A DNA stretch of 64,000 bases, from positions 21,165,726 to 21,229,725 of the forward strand of contig NC_063448.1 in the NCBI RefSeq assembly GCF_020379485.1. The letters run 5' to 3'. Shown piece by piece: positions 14,980 through 25,630 of this stretch (positions are counted from its first letter, which is position 1; each line of letters opens with the position of its first letter). Position numbers and translations under genes: made by a program. Source of the DNA: Brassica napus (taxonomy: Eukaryota > Streptophyta > Magnoliopsida > Brassicales > Brassicaceae). The notes under the pieces are model-generated. The model was not told where the DNA came from. It ran no database searches and worked only from the letters and a program-made list of their open reading frames with translations.

Positions 14980-17900
14980 CTAGTCTGTTTCCGAGTCATC
15001 ATCACCAGATGAATCTGAATCTGGATCTTGGTGAAACTCTCCAATCACTGGTTCATCCTCTACGTGAACGACAGCTTCCTCTCCGAAGTCGGTTAAATCA
15101 ACTACAAGGCCAACTCCAGCTAAATCTTCTGCTGCACTTAAGTTGCCGGACGTGCTTGGTTGTAGTGGGTCTTCCAGCTCAGAACTTCCATGAACTCGGC
15201 CTCTCGGGTTGAGTCTTGTAATAGTAACCCATGGATCATCTCTGTTCCTTACCCGGGGGTACTTGATATAACAAACCTGTAACATTTAAAAAATTATTAG
15301 TAAAATTATAAATTAATACACATGATGATGAATCATTCCGAATAATTAACATTTAATTACCTGATCGGCCTGAGAAGCAAGAATGAAAGGATCATAATAT
15401 TGCAGCTTTCGCCTCGAATTTACTGATGTAATACCAAATGCATCTGCTCTCACACCTCGATCTAGAGTGTTGTCGTGCCAATCACAATAGAAAACAGTAC
15501 AGCGCAATCCAACCATGCCCAAATACTTGATTTCCAAAATCTCATGTATGTGTCTGTAGTATACATCATCTCCTGATGCAGAACAAACGCCAGCATCATA
15601 AGTCGTACTCGAACGTCTCCTCTTCTGAGTTATGAATGCATATCCTCGAGTACAAAATCAAGAATATGACTTCACAACAAAGTTTGGTCCAATGACCATC
15701 TCGCGTATCCAATCGTCAAATGTTTCACCTCTGGCCAAACCAGCAGACACCTATTAATAGCACATATATATGTTATATCAATAAATGTGAATTAGTATAA
15801 ATATGTGATAAATGATATTTTAATTTGTTTAAAGCATTCACATAAGTAAACATCTATCCAGAAAATTCTCTCTGCTTCATTTCTTCTAGTTCGTCCTCTG
15901 TGGCGTATCTATATTCGAACCGCTTTTCTGCCATGAAAATCCTGTACATATGATGACAATAATGTAATTAATTAAGATTTAAATTTCAACTTGTTAAAAT
16001 AAAAATTTGTAAGCTAATTTATTTACCTCTTATATTGAAGAACATCTTCGAAGTTGGTGAGCAAATATGTTTGCAAATTACTGCGCTCCTGCTCAGTAAG
16101 TCGACGGTCCTTTGGTTTTCCGCTAAGTCGTCCAACGTCTGTGAAAATGTCTGGAACCGTAACATGATCTATTGCCCGTTCGCCTCTATCATCATGCCGA
16201 GCAGGTCTTCTGTTTTTGGTCTGAACTTCTGCTGGAAAGTTGTACTCGACAAAGTTTGAAGTTTCTTCATTGATCATCTGTGCGACTATAGAACCTTCCA
16301 CCCTACTTAATTTTTTCACCATCTTCTTCAAATGGAACATATACCGCTCATACAGATACATCCATCTATACTGCACAGGACCACCAAGTTCCAATTCTCT
16401 TGCCAGATGAATAACAAGATGCTCCATAACATCAAAAAATGAGGGAGGAAATATCTTCTCAAGGTTGCACTGAATCACGGCTATGTTAGTCTTCAAATTT
16501 TCAATACCTTCAAGAGTCACTGATCTCGTGCATAAATCGCGGAAGAAACCACTTATCCCTGCAATTGCTTCATGAACATTTTGTGGTAATAGTTCCTTGA
16601 AGGCAAACGGAAGGAGGAGCTGCATCATTACATGGCAATCGTGGCTTTTCAAGCTAGTAAACTTTCCTTCCTTTCTGTTGATACAGTTACGCAAATTAGA
16701 TGCGTAACCGTCTGGAAATTCCACATCGTGTGAAATCCAATCAAAGAACGCATCTTTCCCTCTGCATCAAGTCGGTATATGGAAAAAGGAGCCCTACTAT
16801 TCTCATCAACATGAAGTTCTGAACGAGCACATATATCGTCTAAATCCAGTCTTGACTTCAAATTATCCTTTGTTTTACCCTGAACATTAAGGATCGTGTT
16901 CATGAGATTGTCAAAAAATTTCTTCTCAATATCCATGACATCTAAATTATGCCTTAGCAGATGATCCTCCCAATATGGCAGATCCCAGAAAATACTTTTT
17001 TTGTGCCAGTTATGTAGGTCTCCAACAACATCTACCGGAAAACGCTCATGTCCACCGACGTCTGGCGTCCTTTCTGCACCAAAATCTCTTAGTTGTGTCT
17101 TCAAATCTTTCCCACAAATTTCCGGAGGTGGACTGTCAAACACCCTCTTGTTCTTCGTAAACAAATTCCTACTCCTACGATATGGATGATCAGGTGATAG
17201 GAATCTCCTGTGACAGTCAAACCAACACGTTTTCCTTCCGTGTTTTAGTTGGAAAGCATCAGTGTTATCTTGACAATATGGACATGATAGCCTTTTATGC
17301 GTTGTCCATCCAGATAACATACCATATGCTGGAAAATCACTTATTGTCCACATTAGTACTGCCCGCATTTGAAAGTTTTCTTTACACAAAACATCGTATG
17401 TTTCAGCACCTTGAGCCCATAGTTGTTGCAACTCATATATTAGTGGCTGAAGAAACACATCAAGTGATCTCTTAGGATGCTCTGGTCCGGGAACGAGAAT
17501 CGAGAGAAACAAAAACTCTCGTCGCAAGCACAAGTTTGGGGGTAGGTTGTATGGTGTAAGAATGACTGGCCATAGAGAATACTGTCTTCCACTCTTGCCA
17601 AACGGGCTGAAACCATCAGTACATGCACCAAGGTAGACATTTCTTCTCTCATACGCAAAGTCGGGATACTTTGATTGGAAATGCTTCCACGCTTTTGCAT
17701 CTGAAGGATGTCTGATCTCACCATCTGTTGAGTGCTCCGCATGCCATCTCATTGGTTGCGCTGTGCGTTCAGACAGATACAACCTCTGCAACCTTTCCGT
17801 CAAAGGCAAATACCACATCTTCTTATATGGCACTGGAACTCTTCCACTCGTATCTTTATAACGAGGCTTTCCACAAAATTTGCATGTAACCCGCTGTTCA

Positions 17901-18601
17901 TCCGCCCTCCAATAAATCATGCAGTTGTCGCTGCATACATCTATTACCTGATACGATAAACCAAGACCAGCTACGAGTTTCTGAACCTCGTAGTATGAAC
18001 CAGGAGCTACATTATCCTCGGGTAGAATACCTTTTACAAAATCAGCAATCGCATCCACACAGTCTTCAGCCAAATTATAATCTTTTTTAATGCACATCAA
18101 TCTTGTAGCAGATGATAAAGCTGAATGACCATCTCTGCAACCTTCGTACAATGGTTGCTTTCCAGCATCCAACATATCATAAAATCTCCTAGCTTGTGCA
18201 TTGGGTAAATCTTCCCCTCTAAAATGATCATTTACCATCTGCTCAGTACCTACACCATAATCTACATCCGTTCTAATTGGTTCTTCTAATCTAACCGCTG
18301 GCTGAGGTTCGCTAGTACTACTATGTTCATAATCAGTTTCCCCATGATGATACCAAATTTTGTAACTTCGTGTAAACCCACTCAAATATAGATGAGTCCA
18401 AACATCCCACTCTTTAATAACCTTTCTATTTTTACAATTAGAGCAAGGACATCTTAACATACATGTTTTTGCTTCCGGTTGTCGGTGAACTAACCCCATG
18501 AATTCGGTTATACCTCGTTGGTATTCTTCCGTAAGCAATCTCGTGTTCGGATCCAAATGAGATCGATCGATCCAAGAACGAAAATAATTTGAAGAAGACA
18601 T
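14980..18601 (-). pseudogene. TNPD-type CACTA transposase
   Basis: Minus-strand gene. The first long exon starts at 18601 (MSSSNYFRSWIDRS) with a Transpos_assoc domain (CPCSNCKN, then WTHLYLSGFTRSYKIWYHHGE), followed by Transposase_21 (YDVLCKENFQMRAVLMWTIS, then LSCPYCQDNTDAFQLKHGRK, then KKSIFWDLPYWEDHLLRHNL). A one-base frame change near 16755 (within the EGK/DAFFDW region) leads into a DUF4218 domain (LKSHDCHVMMQLLLPFAFKE, IFPPSFFDVMEHLVIHLARE, GPVQYRWMYLYERYM) that ends with QYKR at 16023. Later exons hold EYRYATEDELEEMKQREFSG followed by an in-frame TAG near 15855, then DUF4216 (GLRCTVFYCDWHDNT, RKLQYYDPFILASQADQ) and an acidic tail to 14980. Domain order and length match TNPD. The frameshift and the TAG make it inactive. 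Confidence 0.9.
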
Positions 18602-18709
18602 GTTTTTTATGAATCAAATTCGTGTGTAAAGAGAGTAAGAGGGAGGATGAAGATATGGAGTGAATGAAGAGGAAGAGGGGTGCTTGCATTTATAGTTGAA
18701 ATCCTGCCG

Positions 18710-19064
18710 ACAGACCGAGGAAATTCCGACAGACCGAGGAAATTCCGACGGAATTCTGACGCCAACGGCTAGTTCGTCGGAATTTCCTCGGAATTTTTAA
18801 AATCCCCCAACGGCTCTCCAACGGCTATAATATATCCTCGGAATTCATCGATTTTTTCCGAGGAATACATTTTTCCTCGGTATTCCATAAGAATATTCCG
18901 ACGGATTGATATTTCCTGGGAATTCTGTCGGTATATTCCGAGGAAATTCCGAGGAAAACTAATTTTGTGTTTCGTCGGAATATCCTCGGAAATTCCTCGG
19001 TATATTTCAAGGATTTCATTTTCCGTCGGAATGTCCGTCAGAATACCGCTGTTTTCTTGTAGTG
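18710..19064. repeat. Right subterminal palindrome array of the CACTA element
   Basis: The same CCGAGGAAATTCC and TTCCTCGG words as at the left end, down to the terminal GCTGTTTTCTTGTAGTG. Confidence 0.9.
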
Positions 19065-20584
19065 GTAGCAGCCTCCGAGACTTTCAACCACCGAAGGTGA
19101 ACCCCATAAGTCTGAATGGATGTATTCTAGGACTTCCTTAGACGTATGATCGCCCTTTGGAAATCTTAACTTATGTGCTTTGCCCAAAACAAATTCTTGC
19201 AAAACTCCAACGTCTTCACATCCTTCTCGCTTAAGTATCCATCTTTGACTATGATTTATGCCCTTTAAACTCATATGTCCAAGTCTAGAGTGCCACCTCT
19301 TAGTCATATCGATGTCAGGCCTTGCGACTGCAGCTTCACCATTCAATACTGTCCCTTGTAACTAATACAAACCATCACAGTATTTTCCAGAAAAAACCTT
19401 CTGATCTCCTTTGTAAAACTGCACCATGAAGTCTTTGCCTTCGTATCTGCATCTCATCTTCTCCAATATACCGTAGGATATAAGGTTTCTGCCCATTGTA
19501 GGCATGTAACGCACATCAGTGAGAATCACGCTTGATCCATCATCGTTCATGATCCGGATCTTTCCTATCCCTTTGATCTCGCTGATAGTATTATTTCCCA
19601 TCAAAACCTTCCCTCTTTCTATGTCTTAAAGATAAAATAAGACATTTTATTTGGAGTAATATGGAATGTACAGCCGGAATCAAGTGCCCACTCGTCTTTA
19701 GTAGCTTTCTGGCTAGCCACTAATACCAATGGTTCCTCCTTCTCTTCTGCTATGTTGACCGAATTTGATGGCTTCTGATTCTTCCTTTCTGGTCACTCCT
19801 TTTTAAAGTGTCCTTCTTTGCCACACGTCCAACATTCTTTTGAGAACTTGGGTCTTGATTTTTATATGTTTTTGCTCTTAGATCTAGCTCTCCAAGTCTT
19901 GTCGTTCTTCTTCTCACCTCTGCCTCTGTTGTCGCCAGCAAACAGCCCCTCCGAGTTACGTTTAGACTTGTTAAGAAGTCTCTTCTCCCTTAATTCAACT
20001 TCCTTAGAATAAGCCGAGCTTGTAACATCACAGACCGTTAATGTCTCCTTTCCGCTGCCGTATTTTGAAGCATCAACGAGAGACTCGTATTGCTTAGGTA
20101 AGTTGGTTAAGATCTGAATATCTTGATCTTCTTCACTGATCTTAATATCCAGACTTGCTAGATCAGCCACAAGTTTCATAAACACGTCCAAATTCTTTTC
20201 AATGGTCTTGTGTTCTTCCATTCTGAAACTTGCATATCTCTTCTTCATATAGATTCGATTAGGTAACGTCTTGGTCTGATACTCCGCTTCTATAGCCTTC
20301 CACATAGCCAATGTCGTTGGCTCATGCATGACCTTTCGTAGAATAAGATCAGATAGACACATACTAATCAGATTCTTTGTACGCAGCTCCCGGTCTTGCT
20401 CCTTAGGATCAGGTTTAGCATCCTTCTGTTCTTCACCTTCAACATCCATAGAAGGAGTTTTCTCCTTAAGAACAGAACCCAAACCTACTATCTCAAGCTG
20501 ACATAGCATCTTATACTTCCATATACCAAAGTCACCCTTACCATCGAACTTCTCCACTTCAAATTTCCCTGAAGTTGCTTCCAT
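19065..20584 (-). pseudogene. Copia element 1 gag, protease and pre-integrase region
   Basis: Minus strand. 20584-19862 encodes gag from MEATSGKFEVEKFDGKGDF through LCQLEIVGLGSVL, LSDLILRKVMHEPTTLAMW and LPKQYESLVDASK. The zinc knuckle follows near 19835-19795 as CWTCGKEGHFKKE, but the codon where the last Cys is expected reads TGA (plus-strand 19793-19795). 19604-19362 reads as the protease-side linker with YMPTMGRNLISYGILE. 19346-19065 is the pre-integrase zinc-binding region (RWHSRLGHMSLKGI) and the start of the integrase core (LEYIHSDLWG), cut off by the CACTA element. Multiple frame breaks separate the pieces. Confidence 0.9.
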
Positions 20585-20770
20585 CCTCTATTAACCCGTA
20601 AACTTTGTTTCCTTGTTTGCAGATTGTTGTAACACGCCGTGACCGTCAAGTTTCAATACCAACGAGCTGAGTATGAGCTGAGTATTCTTCACCACACCAG
20701 ATAAGAATTCTCCTTGCTTGTTTATTGAACCTTGCCTTCGAATCTCTGTAACTTGGATCTCTATTAACCT

Positions 20771-20784
20771 GGCTCTAATACCAC
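20771..20784 (-). other. Primer binding site of Copia element 1
   Basis: On the minus strand TGGTATTAGAGCC follows the 5' LTR after two bases. It matches the complement of the initiator-Met tRNA 3' end (normally TGGTATCAGAGC) with one change, the usual plant Copia primer site. Confidence 0.88.
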
Positions 20785-20785
20785 T

Positions 20786-21164
20786 TGTAGAGAATCAACC
20801 TTGGCTATTCTTGTAACAAACGAATCGACACACCAATATGTTTGGCGAGTTCTCTCCAAACCGGAGACAAACTCTATATCACTATGAATCGAAAAGATTA
20901 CAAGCCTCGCACTAGTTACGTGTTCTATGAGAGATTATATGTTTTGTTGTCGTATCTAACAATGGGAGCCTAGACCTCTATTTATACAAGATTGTCTAAT
21001 GTGATTCCTTGTTGTAAAATGAATAACATGTTTATCCTAAGTTTATAAGGTTTTATAAACTTCTTGGATAAGGATAAATCTAACCCAATCTTCTTATCTC
21101 TCCAGGTCTTGTACGAAGTCCAGTAGCCGGCCCAGGATGCCCCAAGAGACATCGAGACCTCACA
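20786..21164 (-). repeat. 5' LTR of Copia element 1
   Basis: 379 bp, TG...CA, partner of 7088-7466. On the minus strand it lies before the primer site and gag, so it carries the promoter of the element. Confidence 0.95.
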
Positions 21165-21969
21165 GAAAGAAATGAATATTCTCTCTTTATCATTCATTTA
21201 ACCTTTGATTCTCTCCCTTTCTATTTCAGTTTCTAAAATTTGATAATATTAGTTTTTGTCCTCTTAAAATGCAAATTTATATATATATGAGTGATAAAGA
21301 GAGAATAGCCATTTCTTTCTTTTTGTTTTGTTTCATTGCATGAGGACGTAGGTTATTAGCTTTTCTTTTGCATAAATATATCGGTTGATTTGGATAATTT
21401 TTAATATTTCAGATAACAATTATTTTGATAATTCATCTTTTGGATAATCCGGTTTATAGATAATATTTTTAGGCTATTTGGTTATTTATTAATTAAATAT
21501 AGTTAATAATTTTAGGAATATAATTTGTATTTTGAAATTCGGTTACTCATTCGGTATTCGGTTCAGTTTCAGTTTTTTTTTTATTCTAGAAATATAGAAT
21601 CCGTTCGGTTATTTATGAAATTTAGTTTGATTTCAGTTCCGAGCCTATATGTTACTGTTAAAATAAAATTTGGAATAATTGATTTTTGTTTAACAAAATT
21701 TGATTGCACAGAAAAGCTAATTGTTACAAATTTATTTAGAAAATTATTTCACAAAATAATGAAAATTAACAATTGAACCGCATGTGATGACACGATATAT
21801 TTTCTTTATACATTAGAAATTGTGGCACAGACTTATTAAGAACGTGAATTACGTAAAACCAGAGGATAAAAGATTGTAAATGCGATATACAATTTTCTTA
21901 ATAACAAAAGAAAAAAAGAAAGAACAAGAATAAAGACAGAGAAAGAAGAACCGAACAAAGGAATGAGAA
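21165..21969. other. Intergenic region before the coiled-coil gene
   Basis: AT-rich, no coding sequence recognised. The last 80 bases are a purine-rich leader (AAAGAAAGAACAAG type) typical of a plant 5' UTR. Confidence 0.5.
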
Positions 21970-23232
21970 ATGGCGTATCGGAGAAGACAAGGGGTCACAA
22001 GAGCTTCCACATTCAACGACGATATCTATCATCAAACACCTGATCACGATTACGGCGATCTCAAAGGTCACTCGAATGGCAAATCCTCCTTCAGATCATC
22101 TCAATCTTTCTCTTCTCATTCCTCTCTTGCCGCTCAAGCAATCCGCGCTTCCTCTTCTCTTAACCCTAATTCCAATTCTCAGGTCACATTCTCTGTCTAA
22201 AATAACTTTTCCCGCAAGAAACAAAAATAAAAACCTAAATCCGTAAATTTTCAGGTACGAGGATTCACGGCTTACGAAGATGCGGCCAAGAGTGAAAGCC
22301 GCGGTTTCTGGGGAATCCTAGCTCAGAAAGCCAAATCAATCCTCGAGGACGAAGAAGAAGAGCAGCAAAACGTCGTCGTTTCGGAGCCCTCGAGTAATAA
22401 TAGCAATCCAACCATACGCAAAAGCATAGACAAGATCACAACGTCGCTGAATCAGATCGGAGACAGCTTCGAGAAAGCGTTCGAGGAAGGCCGTACGATG
22501 GTAGCTTCTCAGATCAGGCGAAAAGGATCAGACCTAATGGATATACCAGAGAATCACAATCAATCCTCAGGTTCAAGCAGTCCATGGCAGCCATTAACGC
22601 AACCTAACCCACATGAGTCTCAGCTCAAAGCCTCACGTGACGTAGCCATGGCTACAGCAGCCAAAGCCAAGCTCCTCCTACGCGAACTCAAAACGGTTAA
22701 AGCCGACCAAGCTTTCGCTAAACAACGGTGCTCGCAATTGGAAGAGGAAAACAAACGGTTAAGAGATAACCGGGAGAAGGGAACCAACAATCCTGCCGAT
22801 GATGACCTAATCAGGCTTCAGCTTGAGACGTTGCTTGCGGAGAAAGCAAGATTAGCACATGAGAACTCTATCTACGCGAGAGAGAACAGGTTCTTGAGAG
22901 AGATCGTTGAGTATCATCAGTTGACGATGCAAGATGTTGTTTATATCGATGAAGGTATTGAAGAAGTGGCTGAGGTGAATCCTTCGATTACGAGGACGCT
23001 CTCAATGGCTTCGTTCGCTGCTTCTGAATTCCCTGTGAACTCTTCTTCTCCTTTGTCTCCATCTTCGCCTTCTCGGCTTTCGGTTTCTACGGATGTTTAT
23101 CCTGTTTTGGTTCAGCAGAGTTCGGCTAGTGATGTTGGTGGTAGTGCTGATGAGAGTCCTAGACCGGTTCGACCACCTTCTTTGGGATACACGGATGATG
23201 GTAAAATATCATTGTCACAGATGTCTGTTTAG
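21970..23232 (+). CDS. Tropomyosin-like coiled-coil protein (two exons)
   Basis: Two exons, 21970-22182 and 22255-23232, with a GT..AG intron of 72 bases; the product has 396 residues. I recognise the protein as the plant-specific family annotated tropomyosin-like in Arabidopsis (At1g30050 from memory), whose cellular role is not established. The N-terminus [15 protein letters not shown] is basic. A central segment ([22 protein letters not shown]) and an alpha-helical region with heptads follow (about residues 200-300: [58 protein letters not shown]), predicting a coiled coil. The C-terminus is Ser/Pro-rich. The reading frame is intact. The same-strand neighbour GA2OX2 is the expected partner in conserved gene order, now separated by 15 kb of transposon. 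Confidence 0.9.
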
Positions 23233-23575
23233 AAATCGAAGAGTTGATTACTTATTACCATTTTGATTTTTTATCTGCTTCGAAAGTTTTCTTCTTGTTA
23301 ACTTGATTTCATTTTTGGTTGTCGATTGTAATATTGATGAACAGTTTTGCCCTCTACATCCACGTAAATCTCTAAAGGGAGTTTTATTGATTTTTTCTTT
23401 TCTTTTGGTAACACAAAACTGAATAAAATATTGTGTTCTTTTGGCAAGAAGAATGAGACAAGTATATATGTGGTTCTCTTTTTAATCAATTGTAAAATAT
23501 ATCATCAAACCTCTTAAGTCTTTTGTTATGACAAGTACATTGGTTTTTTCTTTTTTTTGGTATTTTAGGTTACAA
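23233..23575. other. 3' flank of the coiled-coil gene
   Basis: AT-rich sequence with no gene; it probably holds the 3' UTR and poly(A) region (for example AATAAAATA at 23426). Confidence 0.4.
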
Positions 23576-23576
23576 A

Positions 23577-24470
23577 CTACTTCCACGTATCAGCTGAGAT
23601 TGTTGGTGAAAGTGCTTCGTCGAGAATAATTTGTAATTTTGTAGCAAACGACATCTCCAGACATTCATTGTTCGTATGATCTCTGTTGATTATGATCGAA
23701 TTTTGTCTGTTCGGAATGTTTTTTGGCGATTGTTTTACTGAGCTGAGGTTTTTGCCATTACGTACTTTCTGTGCTGATGTCTGTTCCTTTCTATCCAAAC
23801 ATGATAAACTGTAGCCTAAAAATTATGCATGACGAGAAAATCTTTGATTCAATTGAATCAGGGATTGTAGACAAGATTAGCGAGACTAACCTAATTAGTG
23901 GAGAACTTATTCTCTTACAGCGTCCAACTCGTTTTACTCTATATCTCCTATGTAAATGGGCACAAGAAAAAGGGTCTCTTCTAGATTATCATACAATCTT
24001 TGTCCTCCAGCCCATAGCTTAATAAGATCACCCACCAGTCCATCTGTTAAGAACTGCTAATCATGTGAACAAGCTTATTTTAGTGTTGAGTAACGAAACA
24101 TACCCCTCTAAACCATTGGCTTACCTTCTCCAATTAGTCTCCGTGTTGCTCTTGATTGGAATCAACTTCATCTCGATTAGTGCTAAAATTATGTTTGTTA
24201 TTTCCTCTTCTATGTTATTTAAGAGGTTTAACTCTGTAGTTCCTTCTTCTACTCAGCATGCTCACAATCAAAGCTAGAGTTGCATTAGAAGAGATCCCCA
24301 TATCAGTAAACCCTTTTGAACCCGTGATATCATATATTCTTCCCAAAGCAGACCAGTTGCCAAACCAAAACAATGCTTCATTTCTAAATTCAAGGCTGTT
24401 GAGTCTCCTTGTCCCGGAAGACGTCGTCTTTTCCCAGAGAAGAAACAACATTTTAGCTCAGAAACAGAGC
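23577..24470 (-). pseudogene. LINE reverse-transcriptase C-terminal remnant
   Basis: Minus strand. Near 24420-24230 the frame reads FWFGNWSALGRIYDITGSKG followed by FTDMGISSNATLA, the post-RT region seen in plant L1-like elements. Near 23815-23760 the words VYHVWIERNR resemble the end of the zf-RVT domain. Stops lie between. It is an old 3' fragment, unrelated to the longer LINE at 25486-30240 except by family. Confidence 0.65.
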
Positions 24471-24545
24471 AACAAAATACAAAACAGAAGATGAAAATGG
24501 TCAATGAGCCAAGTGAGAAAATAAATGTAAAACACAAACTTAATA

Positions 24546-24910
24546 TGGCTCTGATACCATGTTAAGTATCATGAATTTCCAATTTAAAACTATTTGGCGA
24601 TAGTCAAATTGATTCTAACCCTTTATATATTAGTTCATTAATTTTCCAACTGCCAATGCAAGACTTCATTCATTGATTAACAAATTCAGGCCGAGTCAGT
24701 GATTCAGAATCTACTAGATTCAAATGGAGCTTACAAACAGAAAACACAAGTATCCAAGTATCAATTCTTCACTAGCATTCGATGCATACTCTCTCGCTTC
24801 CTATCTTAGAGAACTAGCAAGAACCAAGTTTACTTATAAAATTCTAATCTCTCTAGCTCAACACTCAACTTTACAACCTTACGATTCATCTCTAACCCTT
24901 TTTTCTTAAC
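24546..24910 (-). other. Possible retroelement primer site and LTR start
   Basis: TGGCTCTGATACCA (24546-24559) is the inverse of an initiator-Met primer site and is followed directly by TGTTAAGTATC, the layout of a minus-strand LTR. I could not find a second copy in the window, so this may be a truncated element or a chance match. Confidence 0.4.
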
Positions 24911-25485
24911 ACTCTCGGCCTCTGTGTATAGTGACTGACTGACTGTGCTTTAGGGCTTTCACGTGCAAGCTTCTTTGTCACAGCCGACTTTTTGGATACA
25001 TTCATGCAACATTCCAAACATGTACTCGTGCCACATAAGACTAGCAGCCAAAACGCCTTGTGGACTACTACTCCGGGAAAACAAACGGTGCAACTACTCC
25101 GGATCCAAACCCATATCCCCCGTATATTAATAGTTAAGAAGCCTAATTTTTTATAAATTTATTTTTTTGTACAAAAAACTAAAAAATAAAATTGGAAACA
25201 GACCCAAAAATATTTGATATATATATATAGTTTTATTTTCATCACAAAATATACAAAAATTATTGATTAAATTTTAAAAATATTTTAAACATTCTATAAA
25301 TATAAAATTTAATGGACGAAAAAAATTTGTCCTAAGGTTCATATCAGTACTAAGCCAGCCCTGCAGAGCAGGAAGCAAGGAAATCGTCATTTCTTCAGAG
25401 AGCCGTTTCTCAAGCGTACTCCTTAAAATAGCTTTCGAGACATATACGTTTATTATATTTTCGGCAACGCTTGTAGATCAAGGTA
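24911..25485. other. Intergenic sequence
   Basis: No gene recognised; AT-rich with a TA run at 25217. Confidence 0.4.
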
Positions 25486-25630
25486 CTTTTTTTTTTTGGT
25501 ACAAATGTTAAATTCCATACCGATTTTCTGTTTTTTACAATGTTGCAGAGCAACTTATTACAACACAAAAAGAAAAAAGAGGAGAGAAGGAGACAACAGA
25601 CAATAAGAAACAAGCAACAACAAGGAGCGA

